DNA from: Verrucomicrobiota bacterium
Lineage (GTDB): Bacteria > Verrucomicrobiota > Verrucomicrobiia > Opitutales > Opitutaceae
Assembly (NCBI GenBank): GCA_016871755.1
Contig: VHCJ01000008.1
Location: 1-64,000, forward strand
Reading direction: 5' to 3'
DNA length: 64,000 bases
Shown in pieces: positions 1 to 9,378 of this stretch. The position numbers were made by a program, and so were the translations under genes. The notes below the pieces were generated by a model. That model ran no database searches. It had not been told where the DNA came from and worked only from the letters and a program-made list of their open reading frames with translations. Position 1 is the first letter of the stretch. Each line of letters opens with the position of its first letter.

Positions 1-2
1 CG

Positions 3-935
3 CTGGCGGCGCAGGTGGAGTCGGCGAAGCCCGTGGCGACGAAGCGGGCCGAGGTGAACGCACCGGGGACTCCGGCGAGTGCGTCCGAGAGTGCAGCGGA
101 CTCGGCCTCGGCGGCGGCGCGATCCCCCACGGCCCTGCCGATCGGTTCCTCCGACTACACCTTCGCGAACGGGGCGGAGCCGATCCGCGTGTTCGCCTAC
201 AAGCCCGCGACCTACCGTGACGGGCCCTTGATCGTGGTGTTTCACGGGGTGGCGCGGAACGCGGAGGATTACCGCAACTTCGCGATCAACCTCGCGGAGT
301 GGTCGCGGTCGCTGGTGGTGACGCCGCTCTTTGACCGCGAGCGTTTTCCGATGGAGCGCTACCAGCGCGGCGGGATCACGCAGGCGGGGAAGCCCCAGCC
401 CCGGGAAGCGTGGACCTATGCGGTTGTGCCCCGGCTCGTCGCGGATGTTCGGGCGAAGGAAGGCCGACCGCAGCTGCCGTACTACTACCTGGGCCACTCC
501 GCCGGCGGGCAGTTCCTCGTCCGGCTCGCGGCGTTTCTCCCCGAAGGACCGGAGCGCATCATCGCGGCGAACCCTGGTTCGCACCTCTTTCCGACGCGGG
601 AGGCGGAGTTCGGCTATGGCTTCGGCGGTCTGCCCCCGCAGTGGAGTGACGACGACAGCCTGCGGCGCTACCTCGCCGCGCCCCTGACCCTTTACCTCGG
701 CACGGCGGATACGGATCCGAACGCGAAGAGCCTCGATCGCAGCGCCGCGGCCCTGCGGCAGGGAAAGAGCCGCCATGAGCGCGGCCACGCCTGCTTCGCG
801 TTCGCGCGGGCGCTCGCGACCGAGCGCGGGTGGACCTTTGGCTGGCGCCTCGTGGAGGCCGCCGGCATCGGCCACGATGCGGCGTTGATGTTCGCCGCCC
901 CCGAGGCGATGGAGGCCGTCTTCGCGCCGCGCTAG
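3..935 (+). CDS. Exported alpha/beta hydrolase (5' end outside window)
   Basis: This is a serine hydrolase of the alpha/beta-fold superfamily, probably an esterase acting outside the cytoplasm. The frame is open to the window edge and begins with residues LAAQVES, which look like the end of a signal peptide, so the true start lies upstream. A GTG at 15 is in frame but is probably internal. About 40 low-complexity Ala/Ser residues follow, then the hydrolase core: an oxyanion-type segment VVFHGVARN, the nucleophile elbow GHSAGG (Ser near residue 160 of the visible part), and a late GIGHD that would supply the catalytic His. The fold call is firm; the substrate is unknown. It could be a PHB-depolymerase-like or carbohydrate esterase. 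It is separated from the TonB receptor by a 354-base gap with hairpins. Confidence 0.8.
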   Translation: MAAQVESAKPVATKRAEVNAPGTPASASESAADSASAAARSPTALPIGSSDYTFANGAEPIRVFAYKPATYRDGPLIVVFHGVARNAEDYRNFAINLAEWSRSLVVTPLFDRERFPMERYQRGGITQAGKPQPREAWTYAVVPRLVADVRAKEGRPQLPYYYLGHSAGGQFLVRLAAFLPEGPERIIAANPGSHLFPTREAEFGYGFGGLPPQWSDDDSLRRYLAAPLTLYLGTADTDPNAKSLDRSAAALRQGKSRHERGHACFAFARALATERGWTFGWRLVEAAGIGHDAALMFAAPEAMEAVFAPR

Positions 936-985
936 GTGGGCGCGAAGCACGGATCGTGGAGATCCGGTTTGCCGGATTCCGGGAC

Positions 986-1004
986 CCGCGTGGTAGTCAC
1001 GCGG
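986..1004 (+). terminator. Hairpin downstream of hydrolase gene
   Basis: A perfect 7-bp inverted repeat (CCGCGTG/CACGCGG) with a 5-base loop lies 51 bases after the hydrolase stop, and a 6-bp hairpin sits just before it at 962-977. No T-tract follows, so intrinsic termination is only a guess. Confidence 0.25.
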
Positions 1005-1136
1005 CGAGCACACTGCGTCGTGGTGGTTACGCGCCTTTGACCGGGTTGCGGCACCGGTGTGGTTTCGGTGACGGAGCGTGGGACGGATCGGCCCGGCGGC
1101 TTGGACTTCGGGCCGAAAGGGTCTCCGCAATTTCGG

Positions 1137-1157
1137 CGTTGAACGATGTCAATGACG
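1137..1157 (+). promoter_or_regulatory. Candidate operator upstream of TonB receptor
   Basis: The 11-mer TTGAACGATGT (1139-1149) is identical to one that begins at the lacI start codon (14212-14222). Over 21 aligned bases, 16 match, and most of the differences are transitions. Here the site has TTGA/TCAA arms around a 6-base centre. Its position about 140 bases before the receptor start suits a regulator-binding site for the LacI protein encoded at 13184-14212. That assignment is inference. Confidence 0.35.
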
Positions 1158-1289
1158 ACAGCGTCGCCCGTGGAAACGGGGCGCGTATGCACAGCAATCA
1201 ATCCGAGAAGAAGGTGAGGCTTCCATCCCGGCCCAGCCTTGTTTCCCCGATCCACCCCTACCCCTGTCCCCCAATCCCGACGAATCACC

Positions 1290-4280
1290 ATGAACCACAG
1301 AACCACGATACGCGCCCTTCGCGGCAGCTTGTTCGCCATGGCCCTTGCTCTCTGGGTCACCTCTATCTTCGCACAAACTCCTCCGACCAGCCCGGGTGGA
1401 CGAGCGCAAGGACTCGTCTCCGGCCGCGTGTTGAATCAAGCAACGGGGCAGTATCTCATCGGCGCCTTTATTGCGGTGGAGGGTACGAGTACGACGGCGC
1501 GCTCGACGGCGGGCGGCGAATTCACGCTGACTGCGCCCGTCGGACCGCAGACGTTGCGGGTGGAGTACGCGGGTCTGGACACACAACAGGTTTCAGTGAT
1601 GGTACCTGAAACCGGGCGGGCTACGGTCGAGGTCCAACTCACAAGTCAGATCTACAAGCTTGAGGCCTTCACCGTTGAGGGAATTCGCGAGGGCGCCGCG
1701 CTTGCCGTCCAGCGCCAGCGCGAAGCGGAGAATGCGAAGACGGTCGTCGCGGCGGATGCGCATGGCGCTCCCGCCACGAATCCCGGGGAACTGCTCAGCC
1801 GCATTCCGGGCATCGCGGTCGACAATGTCTCGGACATCGGAGCCATTTTCGTGCGCGGGCTGGGGGCGGACTTCATTTCGGTGATGGTGGATGGAAACGA
1901 CGTCGCGACCGCGAACGTCGGAGCGGGATCCAGCCGCAATCCATCGATGCGGGCTCTCTCGACGGCCAATGTCGAGTCGGTGGAGTTGGTCCGCGCACCG
2001 ACCCCGGACATGCCGGCCAACGCCATCGGCGGTCAGGTCAACATGGTCAGTCGCCGTGGTTTCGACCGCCGTGAACGCCTGACGGAGTTCACATTCGGCA
2101 GCCGCTCCATTTTCCGCCCCGGGATGGAAGGCCCCCGCTACCGGGACCAATTCGCGCTCGATCAGGTCGTGTTCCGCTATGGCGACGCCTTCAGCGTGGC
2201 CGGGGGAGAGCGGAATCTTGGGGTGGACTTCACCGTCAGCCACAACGAGTCCTTCTTTTCCTCGAACGGTCTCGCCAACAGCGCGGCCTCGTACCTCTTT
2301 CCCACCGCAGCGAATGGGCTGCCGTCGACCCTGCAGCACAGCTTTGCCGTGCAGGAGTTTGCGGATCGACCGGTTCGTCTCCGGACCGTGGGCCTGAATC
2401 TCGACTACCGGCTGAGTGATCGCACGTCGGTCTACTGGCGCAACACCCTGAATGAGAATGGTCACACCGGAGTGGCGGGCAACGTGACATGGACCATGTC
2501 CACCGCCGCTTCGCCAGCGAGCTTTGCGCCTGGAAGCACGTACGATCAGCAGACGGCCCTCCCGCTCGCATCGTCGCGGAGCAGGTTGCTGTCCTCCCGC
2601 AGCGAGCGTCTCGACTCAAGCTATGCCACCTCCGCTGGCATCAGCCACCGCCTCTTCAACGACGAGTCCGGCCTGCTTGAGGCGGATGTGAACTTCTCAA
2701 ATATTGAGTCCGACGGCCGCATTGGCTCGAACGTCTCCGCAGAGGCCACCGGAGTGGGTTGGTCGCTGGACCGGCGCGGCGCGCCGGGCTGGTTTCCCCG
2801 CATCGCGCAGACAGCAGGGCCCTCGATCAACGATCCGGCGAGTTATCGCCTCACCACCCGATTCGACACGGACAACGTGGTGGAGTCGGAGCGGAGCGGC
2901 GCGCGAGTCAACTTCCGCAAGGACCTGAACCTAGCGGTTCCGGCCTACATCAAGGCTGGCCTGCGTTACGACGTGAACGAGGTCGAGGTGGACAACAACC
3001 GAGTGAACTACACCTACGTCGCCAACGGTGCTTCGGGCATCGCTTCGTTCATGGATCCGGAACGCCTCAAGTATCGGTTGACCAACGGTAACTACGGCCC
3101 ATTCCCGTTCCCCGTCCAGCCGACGACCGGCGGCAGCGGAGATCTCGCCACTCGTCCGGAGCTCTGGCGGCAGACGGCCGCGGATGCATACAACACTGTT
3201 CTGCAGTCGAAGAGTTCCGACTCCGTCTTCAACGAGACGATCGCGGCCGCTTACCTCCAATCGGGAGTGACCTTGGGTAAGCTGCGCGTGATGGGAGGAG
3301 TACGGGTGGAGCGGACTGACTCAGAGGGGCGCGCCTTTCAGACCAGTGCCTCGGCCGCCGCTGGAACGTCCTCGATTCCGACCCTGACACCCGAGGAGAA
3401 CCGGGCGCGTGCGAACAAGCGGTTCGCGGTGCCCATGCGCACGGTGGGGACGGATTACGTCGACGTGTTTCCTGGGATCCACCTGGTCTACGAGCCGAAC
3501 CGGCGCCTGCAGGTGCGCGCGAGCTACAACCGCTCGATCTCGCGTCCGCCGATCGGCTCGGTGCTGCCCAACAACACGGTCAGTGAGGACACCCAGGTGG
3601 TTACGGCCGGCAACCCGGACTTGCAGCCGTTTGCCGCCGACAACTTCGAGGTCGCAGTGCAGCGCTATTTCGAGCCCATCGGCCTCCTTGAGTTCAGCGT
3701 CTTTCACAAGGACATCACCGATTACTTCCGCACCATCGAGTCCACGATTGGCTCCGGACCCGACAACGGCTTCGACGGAAACTATGTGGGGTACATCCTC
3801 CGCCAGCCCGTCAACACGGGTGACGCGCGGATTCGCGGTTTTGAAATCGCGTACCAGCAGCAGTTCTCCTGGCTCCCGGGCGTCTGGCGCGGACTCGGGG
3901 CGTTCGCGAACTTCACCTACACCCAGGCGGAGGGTAACTTCGGCACGACGCTCTTCCAGAAGCAGCTGGCCAACCAGCGTCCGCGGACGGTGAACGCCGG
4001 CGTGTCCTATGTCGCCTACGGCTGGCAGCTGCGGCTTCTCGGCAACTGGGACGACCGCTTCTATCGGTCGGGGGCCGGAGCATCGTCCACCTATGCCGAC
4101 CCCCGGTTCATCCTCGATTTCAAGGGCCAGTACCGGATCAGCCAGCGTTACGAGCTGTTCTTCGAAGCCATGAACCTGACCAATGAGTTCGTCCGCACCT
4201 TCGTGCTGGAGAACGACATCAAGGCGAACTCGCTGCGGAAGGGCATCTTCGTGACCGCGGGCGTGAAGGTGTCGTTCTGA
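1290..4280 (+). CDS. TonB-dependent receptor with N-terminal regulatory-like domain
   Basis: This is an outer-membrane active transporter, 996 residues long, that uses TonB energy to import a large solute, probably a glycan fragment or glycoside. The ATG at 1290 was chosen because it starts directly on a signal peptide ending SIFAQ; a TTG at 1239 would add an unlikely prefix. Next come a carboxypeptidase-like regulatory domain (about residues 30-115, GRVLNQATGQYLIGAFIAVEG), a TonB-box-like LEAFTVEG near 130, a plug domain (LLSRIPGIAVDNV, FVRGLGADF) and a long beta barrel ending in the aromatic-terminal VKVSF. This architecture is typical of the numerous receptors in Opitutaceae. It lies 209 bases upstream of the thiolase operon on the same strand and probably supplies its substrate. 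No Shine-Dalgarno sequence is evident. Confidence 0.93.
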   Translation: MNHRTTIRALRGSLFAMALALWVTSIFAQTPPTSPGGRAQGLVSGRVLNQATGQYLIGAFIAVEGTSTTARSTAGGEFTLTAPVGPQTLRVEYAGLDTQQVSVMVPETGRATVEVQLTSQIYKLEAFTVEGIREGAALAVQRQREAENAKTVVAADAHGAPATNPGELLSRIPGIAVDNVSDIGAIFVRGLGADFISVMVDGNDVATANVGAGSSRNPSMRALSTANVESVELVRAPTPDMPANAIGGQVNMVSRRGFDRRERLTEFTFGSRSIFRPGMEGPRYRDQFALDQVVFRYGDAFSVAGGERNLGVDFTVSHNESFFSSNGLANSAASYLFPTAANGLPSTLQHSFAVQEFADRPVRLRTVGLNLDYRLSDRTSVYWRNTLNENGHTGVAGNVTWTMSTAASPASFAPGSTYDQQTALPLASSRSRLLSSRSERLDSSYATSAGISHRLFNDESGLLEADVNFSNIESDGRIGSNVSAEATGVGWSLDRRGAPGWFPRIAQTAGPSINDPASYRLTTRFDTDNVVESERSGARVNFRKDLNLAVPAYIKAGLRYDVNEVEVDNNRVNYTYVANGASGIASFMDPERLKYRLTNGNYGPFPFPVQPTTGGSGDLATRPELWRQTAADAYNTVLQSKSSDSVFNETIAAAYLQSGVTLGKLRVMGGVRVERTDSEGRAFQTSASAAAGTSSIPTLTPEENRARANKRFAVPMRTVGTDYVDVFPGIHLVYEPNRRLQVRASYNRSISRPPIGSVLPNNTVSEDTQVVTAGNPDLQPFAADNFEVAVQRYFEPIGLLEFSVFHKDITDYFRTIESTIGSGPDNGFDGNYVGYILRQPVNTGDARIRGFEIAYQQQFSWLPGVWRGLGAFANFTYTQAEGNFGTTLFQKQLANQRPRTVNAGVSYVAYGWQLRLLGNWDDRFYRSGAGASSTYADPRFILDFKGQYRISQRYELFFEAMNLTNEFVRTFVLENDIKANSLRKGIFVTAGVKVSF

Positions 4281-4489
4281 GCGGAGTGCGCCGCACGCAT
4301 AAAGGTACTCGTGGCTGTCCAGACCAACAATGACGCGATTGGCGGGCGGTGCGCTGAACGCCCGGCCGGCAAGACGCGAGACGGTCTGCGCGGACGAAAC
4401 ATCGTCGCAGGTCGGGATGCGATGCGGGAGCGGCTGTGGGTTGGGTTCGGTCGACGGGAAGCATCCGGGCGAATGAACCGTGGTCCGAC

Positions 4490-5674
4490 ATGAGTCTCAA
4501 GGGCCGTAGCGCAATCATCGGTTTCGGTGAGACCACCTTCGCCAAGGGAAGGCAATCGGGCGGCCGCTCGCACCTGAAGGAGCAGTGCACGGCCGCCCGG
4601 TTGGCGATTCAGGACGCTGGCATTGCGAAGGACGAGATCGACGGGCTCGTCGCCATCGGACCGCTCGACCACGGCTCGAGCTGGTCGATGGATCTCGCCG
4701 AGTACCTCCAGCTGCGGCCCACGTTCCTCGACACCCCTTACTTCGGAGGCGCGGCGGGCAACGCGGGGATCCTGCACGCGGCGGCGGCAATTCAAGCGGG
4801 GCTTTGCCGCACGGTGTTGCTCGTCGGAGGATCGGTCTCCCAGCCCGGCCCGCCCGCACCGTATGGCGTCGAGGATTCGGTGTCGTTCGAGCGTGACTTC
4901 GATACGCCCTTCGGCCCGATGGGCGACAATTCCGCCTATGCGCTGATCAAGCGGCGTTACCAGCATGAGTTCGGCGCGGGTGAGGAGGGCTTCGCCCAGG
5001 TGGTGGTGAATGCGCGGCGGCACGCGGGCCGTTTCGACAATGCGTTGCTGCGAGCCCCCGTGACGGTCGACGACGTGCTTCACTCCCGCTTGATCTGCGA
5101 TCCGCTCCGGATGTTCGAGATCGTGATGCCCTGCACGGGGGCGGTGGCCCTGGTCTTGACATCCGCGGAGCGCGCGCGGGACGCGCGCCAGAAGCCCGTG
5201 TACCTGCTGGGGGGCGGTCAGGCCATCGACCGCGGGATGTGGACTCCGGCTTACGGGCGGGACCCATCGCTGACCACGTCTCCGATCCGGCGCTCCGCCA
5301 GCGCGGCCTTTGCCATGGCGGGGGTCACCATCGCCGACATCGACTGCCTGCAGCTCTACGATTGCTACACGATCACGGTCATCATCGCCCTGGAGGACGT
5401 GGGCTGCTGTGCGAAAGGCGAGGGTGCTGCACTGGTGGCCGGAACGGACCTGACCGTGGGAGGCGACTTGCCGGTCAATACTGATGGGGGGCAGCTCGGT
5501 CGCGGCCAGCCTTATGGTGCGTGTCACTTCATGCCGGTCATCGAGACGGCGCGGCAGTTGATGGGCCGGGCGGGCCCGCTGCAGGTCGCGGGTGCCCGCT
5601 TCGGACTGGCCCACGGCAACGGCGGGGCGATGGCCAACCAGTGCACGTTGATCCTCGGCAACGAAATCCCGTGA
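4490..5674 (+). CDS. Thiolase-like protein (lipid-transfer/Ltp2 type, no nucleophilic Cys)
   Basis: This is a thiolase-superfamily protein of 394 residues in the SCP-x/lipid-transfer branch. The ATG at 4490 begins directly on the first strand, MSLKGRSAIIGFGETTF. Where biosynthetic and degradative thiolases carry the acyl-accepting Cys, this protein reads FGGAAGNAGILHA, so there is no nucleophile there. The second half has QLYDCYTIT, GGQLGRGQPYG and HGNGG, all typical of this branch. Relatives lacking the Cys, such as the steroid enzyme Ltp2, are retro-aldol lyases on beta-hydroxyacyl-CoA and work as a complex with a DUF35 protein. A DUF35 gene follows 36 bases later, so a CoA-thioester aldol lyase is the best guess. 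It is the first gene of a seven-gene operon. A true thiolase activity is unlikely. Confidence 0.85.
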   Translation: MSLKGRSAIIGFGETTFAKGRQSGGRSHLKEQCTAARLAIQDAGIAKDEIDGLVAIGPLDHGSSWSMDLAEYLQLRPTFLDTPYFGGAAGNAGILHAAAAIQAGLCRTVLLVGGSVSQPGPPAPYGVEDSVSFERDFDTPFGPMGDNSAYALIKRRYQHEFGAGEEGFAQVVVNARRHAGRFDNALLRAPVTVDDVLHSRLICDPLRMFEIVMPCTGAVALVLTSAERARDARQKPVYLLGGGQAIDRGMWTPAYGRDPSLTTSPIRRSASAAFAMAGVTIADIDCLQLYDCYTITVIIALEDVGCCAKGEGAALVAGTDLTVGGDLPVNTDGGQLGRGQPYGACHFMPVIETARQLMGRAGPLQVAGARFGLAHGNGGAMANQCTLILGNEIP

Positions 5675-5710
5675 AGCACTTCGCTTCACCAAACCGTCGA
5701 TGAACCCGCG

Positions 5711-6127
5711 ATGAGTGCGGACACACCTTGCGCCAAGCCCCTTCCGCAGATCCTTCCGGAGACGGCCGGATTCTGGGAGGCCGCGCGCCGCCACCGGTTC
5801 GTCGTGCAGCGTTGCACCGGCTGTGGTCGACGGCAGTACTTTCCGCGCGCGGTGTGTCACCACTGCCTCTCGGAGGCGCTGGCATGGGAGGAAGTCAGCG
5901 GGCGCGGCGTCATCCACAGCTTCACGATCATCCGTCAGGTCCAGCACGCGGGCTTCTCGTCGGATGTGCCCTACGTCTACGCCGTCATCGATCTGGACGA
6001 AGGATTTCGGATGATCGCGAACATTATCCGGACGCCCCCGGAGTGCGTCCGCGTCGGGCTTGCCGTGAAGGTTGCCTTTGCGGACGTGACGCCGGAGCTG
6101 ACGCTTCTTCAGTTCGAATCTGCATGA
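5711..6127 (+). CDS. DUF35 / OB-fold zinc-ribbon acyl-CoA partner protein
   Basis: This 138-residue protein has a rubredoxin-like zinc ribbon with cysteines 35, 38, 49 and 52 (CTGC then CHHC), followed by an OB-fold (GRGVIHSFTIIRQV onward). DUF35 proteins bind acyl-CoA and form complexes with thiolase-like enzymes: with archaeal HMG-CoA synthase/acetoacetyl-CoA thiolase, and with actinobacterial Ltp2, where the pair is the active aldolase. The gene lies directly after the thiolase-like gene, and its stop overlaps the start of the CoA ligase in an ATGA, so the three are very likely co-translated. All four zinc-ligand cysteines are intact. Confidence 0.9.
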   Translation: MSADTPCAKPLPQILPETAGFWEAARRHRFVVQRCTGCGRRQYFPRAVCHHCLSEALAWEEVSGRGVIHSFTIIRQVQHAGFSSDVPYVYAVIDLDEGFRMIANIIRTPPECVRVGLAVKVAFADVTPELTLLQFESA

Positions 6128-8313
6128 TGCCAACCCCAGAGATCACGTCCCAGTCGCAACGTTCGGCCGGTGGAAACCCGGCCGGATCCAACGCCGACCC
6201 GGAGCAGCTCATCTCGAACCTGCACCGCCTGTTGAATCCGCGCTCGGTGGCGATCATCGGCGTGTCACGCAACCCGGACAGCTTCGGATACCAATTCCTC
6301 GAGATCACGCAGCGCTGCGGCTACGTCGGGGACCTTTACCTCGTGAATCCGAAGGCGGACTCGATCCTCGGACTGAAGTGCCACGCCAGCGTGGGAGCGA
6401 TTCCGGGAGAGGTCGATGCGGCCGTGATCATGACGGCGCGCAGGTACGTGGGTGAGGCGATGGAGGACTGCATCCGGAAGGGTGTGAAAGGGATCGTGGT
6501 CTTCAGCGCCGGGTTTGCGGAGCAGGGGGACGAAGGGCGGCGGGAGCAGGACGTCCTCGTCGCCCGGGCGCGGGCGGCCGGCATCCGAATCATTGGCCCG
6601 AACACCCTCGGTTACTTCAGCGCTCCGGTGAGCCTGGACCTGATCATGACTGGGTTCATCCGCCCCGGCACAACGGCGTTGGTCACACAGAGCGGCAACC
6701 TGACCCAGTCACTCACCTTCCCTGGTGCGCAGCGGGGCCTTGGCTTCCGCTACGTCATTGGGTTGGGCAACCAAGCGGAGGTCGAGGTCCACGACCTCAT
6801 CCGTTATTGGCGGACCGACCCAGACACGACCGCCATTGCCGTCCACATCGAAGGGCTGAGGAATGGGAGGAAATTTCTTGAGGAGGTTCGAGCGACTGTA
6901 CCCAGCAAGCCGGTCGTGGTGGTGAAGACCGGGCGCACCGCCGCCGGTGCCCGCGCCGCCTCGAGTCACACGGCGTCGATCGCCGGTGACGACCAGATCT
7001 ACCAGGCTGCGCTGAGGCAGTGCGGGGCGATTGTCGTCGAGGAGTTCTCAAGGCTCACCTCGGTGCTGCTCGCTTTTCAGCAGGGCAAGAGGGCCCGCGG
7101 GCGGCGGGTGTGCATCATCTCGGAAGGGGGCGGCGACTGCGCGTTGGCGAGCGACGAATGCGTGCGGCAGGGCTTGGAAATTCCCACCTTCTCCCGCGCC
7201 CTACAGGAGAAACTCAGGGGGTTCCTGCCGGCGAACGCCGTGGTGACGAACCCGATTGACCTCGCGGGCTGGGAGGGGTTCGCCGAAGCGGCGGCGGCCG
7301 TGCTCGAGGACGATGCGGTGGATGGGGTGATCCTGGTCGGGGGCTTCGCGGGAAACTTCAACATCAATCCCCGGGACTGGGCCAAGGAGCAGGGCCATGT
7401 CGAGCGCATGTGCGACCTGATCAGTCGCTCGAGCAAGCCGGTGTTGATCTACACGTACTCGGGTTACAAGCCGAGTCCCTTCACCGAGACCTTGATCGCC
7501 CGCGGCGTGCCGCTTTTTCTCGATCACCACGATGCGATTCGCGCGATGGCGGTCTTGGCGCGGTACGAGGAAGTTCGTTGGCGGCTGGTGGGCCGCGGAT
7601 TCGCAGCCGGCCGGTCGCCGAGCGCGGAGTCCCAGAACCCTCATCCGGGCGACCCAGCCCCGCACGCATGGCTGGAGCCGGCCGCCAAGGAGTTGCTGCT
7701 GCGGCGCGGGCTGCCGTGTCCCCCGGAGTCCCTGACCGCCTCAGCTGACGAGGCGGTTGCTTGGGCGCAGGCCACGGGCTATCCGGTGGTGCTGAAGATC
7801 GTCTCGCCGGACATCCTGCACAAGTCCGAGGCGGGAGGCGTGAAGCTCGGCCTCCGGAGCGCCGCCGAAGTCCATGCCGCCTACCATACCATCATCGAAA
7901 ACGCGCGCCGCCACTGTCCGGCGGCGGCCATCACCGGCGTACTGGTGGCTCGGATGGACACGGATGACGGCGTCGAGGTCATCCTTGGCGGCGTGCGCGA
8001 CCCGGTCTTCGGCCCCGTGATCATGTTCGGCCTCGGCGGCATTTTCGTCGAGGTCCTCCGCGACGTGGCCTTCCGGGTCTGCCCGATCGACGTGGTGGAT
8101 GCGGACGAGATGATCCGCGAGATCCGTGGCTACGAGGTCTTGGCGGGTGCCCGAGGCGGCCCGCCGGTTGACTTCGCCGCGATCCGCGACGCGCTGCTGA
8201 AGCTTTCGCAACTCCTCATTGACCATCCCCAGATCGTCGAGATCGACCTCAACCCGGTTAAGGCGAAGGCCAACGGGCTGGCCGTTCTGGATGCTCGCAT
8301 CCTCGCCCGGTGA
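6124..8313 (+). CDS. NDP-forming acyl-CoA synthetase, fused alpha-beta subunits
   Basis: This 729-residue enzyme joins an organic acid to CoA with NTP hydrolysed to NDP and phosphate, or runs in reverse to make ATP. The start ATG overlaps the DUF35 stop (ATGA). Domains in order are a CoA-binding Rossmann domain (about 35-135, RSVAIIGVSRNPDSFGY), a succinyl-CoA-ligase-like domain (about 165-470) with the phospho-accepting His at 282 in SSHTASIAG, and an ATP-grasp domain (about 515-729, VVLKIVSPDILHKSEAGGV). The first 30 residues are a low-complexity lead-in. In this operon it probably loads a carboxylic acid onto CoA for the thiolase-like/DUF35 lyase. The acid is unknown, and the direction could be either way. 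Confidence 0.9.
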   Translation: MMPTPEITSQSQRSAGGNPAGSNADPEQLISNLHRLLNPRSVAIIGVSRNPDSFGYQFLEITQRCGYVGDLYLVNPKADSILGLKCHASVGAIPGEVDAAVIMTARRYVGEAMEDCIRKGVKGIVVFSAGFAEQGDEGRREQDVLVARARAAGIRIIGPNTLGYFSAPVSLDLIMTGFIRPGTTALVTQSGNLTQSLTFPGAQRGLGFRYVIGLGNQAEVEVHDLIRYWRTDPDTTAIAVHIEGLRNGRKFLEEVRATVPSKPVVVVKTGRTAAGARAASSHTASIAGDDQIYQAALRQCGAIVVEEFSRLTSVLLAFQQGKRARGRRVCIISEGGGDCALASDECVRQGLEIPTFSRALQEKLRGFLPANAVVTNPIDLAGWEGFAEAAAAVLEDDAVDGVILVGGFAGNFNINPRDWAKEQGHVERMCDLISRSSKPVLIYTYSGYKPSPFTETLIARGVPLFLDHHDAIRAMAVLARYEEVRWRLVGRGFAAGRSPSAESQNPHPGDPAPHAWLEPAAKELLLRRGLPCPPESLTASADEAVAWAQATGYPVVLKIVSPDILHKSEAGGVKLGLRSAAEVHAAYHTIIENARRHCPAAAITGVLVARMDTDDGVEVILGGVRDPVFGPVIMFGLGGIFVEVLRDVAFRVCPIDVVDADEMIREIRGYEVLAGARGGPPVDFAAIRDALLKLSQLLIDHPQIVEIDLNPVKAKANGLAVLDARILAR

Positions 8314-8328
8314 TCCACCCTCACTGCC

Positions 8329-9366
8329 ATGAAGACCATCGGACTTTACGGACGGAAGTACCTGGAGATCGAAGAGCGGGAGATGGAGGTGCGGTCCCCG
8401 GGCCACGAGGAGGTCATCGTCCGGGTGCTTGCCTGCGGCATCTGCGGCACCGACCTGAATTTTGTCCGGCAGTGGACGGGTCCGGCCATGGCGCTCGGCC
8501 ACGAGTTGGCGGGTGAAGTCGTCGAGGTCGGCCCTGGGGTCAGGACGGTCTCCGTCGGTGATCAGGTGATCGTGGAGGATTGCACCCTGTGCGGCACCTG
8601 TGCCGCGTGCAAGGGAGGCCGGCCTGATTTGTGCCGCACGATGTTCGGGCTGGAAGGTCAGTCCGGGATGGGACAGTACCTGTGTCTTCGGCACAACAGC
8701 CTGATCAAGTATGAAGGCCTCGAAGCCACGCACGCGTGCCTCACGGAGCCGCTGGCGGTTTGCCTCAACGCGGTGCTGGCGGCCCGCATCCCGTTCCAGG
8801 GCAGTGTGGCGGTCCTCGGCAGCGGCCCCCTTGGACTCATGACGGCGCGCGTCGCCAAGCTTCAGGGTGCGGGATTCGTCGCCTTGACCGGGGTCAATAC
8901 CCGGACCCCGCTGGGCCGGGCGCGCTTGGCGCGGGCGGAGCGACTGGGCTTGGACCGGGTCATAGACGCCGGTGAGTCGGGTTGGGAGAATGCGATCCGG
9001 GACGTCTGTCCTGGCGGGGTGGACCGCGTGATCGTGAGCTCGCCACCGGAGAGCATTAACGATGCGTTGAAGATCGTCGGCTACGGTGGCACGATCACGT
9101 TCTTCGGGCTGCACTTCGGCGGTCGGAACACGATCAACGTCGACATCAACGACCTCATCTTCCGCAAGGTCACGCTGCAGCCCTTCTTCGCGGAGCCTGC
9201 CATCAACTTCCACGGCGCGCTGGATCTGTTGAAGAAGGGGCTTGTCCCGGCGGCAGAGATAGTGAGCCACGTGCGCGGCGTGAAGGAGGCGCGCCGAACG
9301 CTGGCCGGCATCGTCGAGGGTGCTGAGCCGGTGATCAAGGCCGTCCTGCTTCCGCAGGACCACTGA
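8329..9366 (+). CDS. Zinc-dependent alcohol dehydrogenase (MDR family)
   Basis: This 345-residue medium-chain dehydrogenase oxidises an alcohol or polyol with NAD(P). The catalytic zinc site is visible: Cys37 in CGICGTD and the GHELAGEVVEVGPGV signature. A four-cysteine structural zinc lobe (CTLCGTCAACKGGRPDLC) follows. The nucleotide fold starts at VLGSGPLGLM near residue 165. It resembles the threonine/sorbitol dehydrogenase branch, but the substrate cannot be read from sequence. The gene starts 15 bases after the CoA-synthetase stop and 12 bases separate it from the amidohydrolase, so it is a mid-operon gene. Confidence 0.9.
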   Translation: MKTIGLYGRKYLEIEEREMEVRSPGHEEVIVRVLACGICGTDLNFVRQWTGPAMALGHELAGEVVEVGPGVRTVSVGDQVIVEDCTLCGTCAACKGGRPDLCRTMFGLEGQSGMGQYLCLRHNSLIKYEGLEATHACLTEPLAVCLNAVLAARIPFQGSVAVLGSGPLGLMTARVAKLQGAGFVALTGVNTRTPLGRARLARAERLGLDRVIDAGESGWENAIRDVCPGGVDRVIVSSPPESINDALKIVGYGGTITFFGLHFGGRNTINVDINDLIFRKVTLQPFFAEPAINFHGALDLLKKGLVPAAEIVSHVRGVKEARRTLAGIVEGAEPVIKAVLLPQDH

Positions 9367-9378
9367 GACGATCTTCGC

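Larger units (their letters stand above)
936..1289. other. Intergenic leader between hydrolase and TonB receptor
   Basis: No credible gene is seen in this 354-base gap. It holds three short inverted repeats: ATCCGG/CCGGAT (962-977), CCGCGTG/CACGCGG (986-1004) and CGGCCCG/CGGGCCG (1089-1115). The first two lie just after the hydrolase stop and could end its transcript, although no T-run follows. The third lies in the probable leader of the receptor gene. The motif TTGAACGATGT at 1139-1149 recurs next to the lacI start at 14212. Confidence 0.5.

Noticed and set aside
5728-6123. N-terminal extension of the CoA synthetase overlapping DUF35
   Set aside because: The extended reading is Arg/His-rich noise in a second frame of DUF35; the ATGA start at 6124 leads straight into the known domain order.
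4148-6133. Long minus-strand frame opposite the thiolase-like gene
   Set aside because: Same reason: shadow of the thiolase-like and DUF35 genes.
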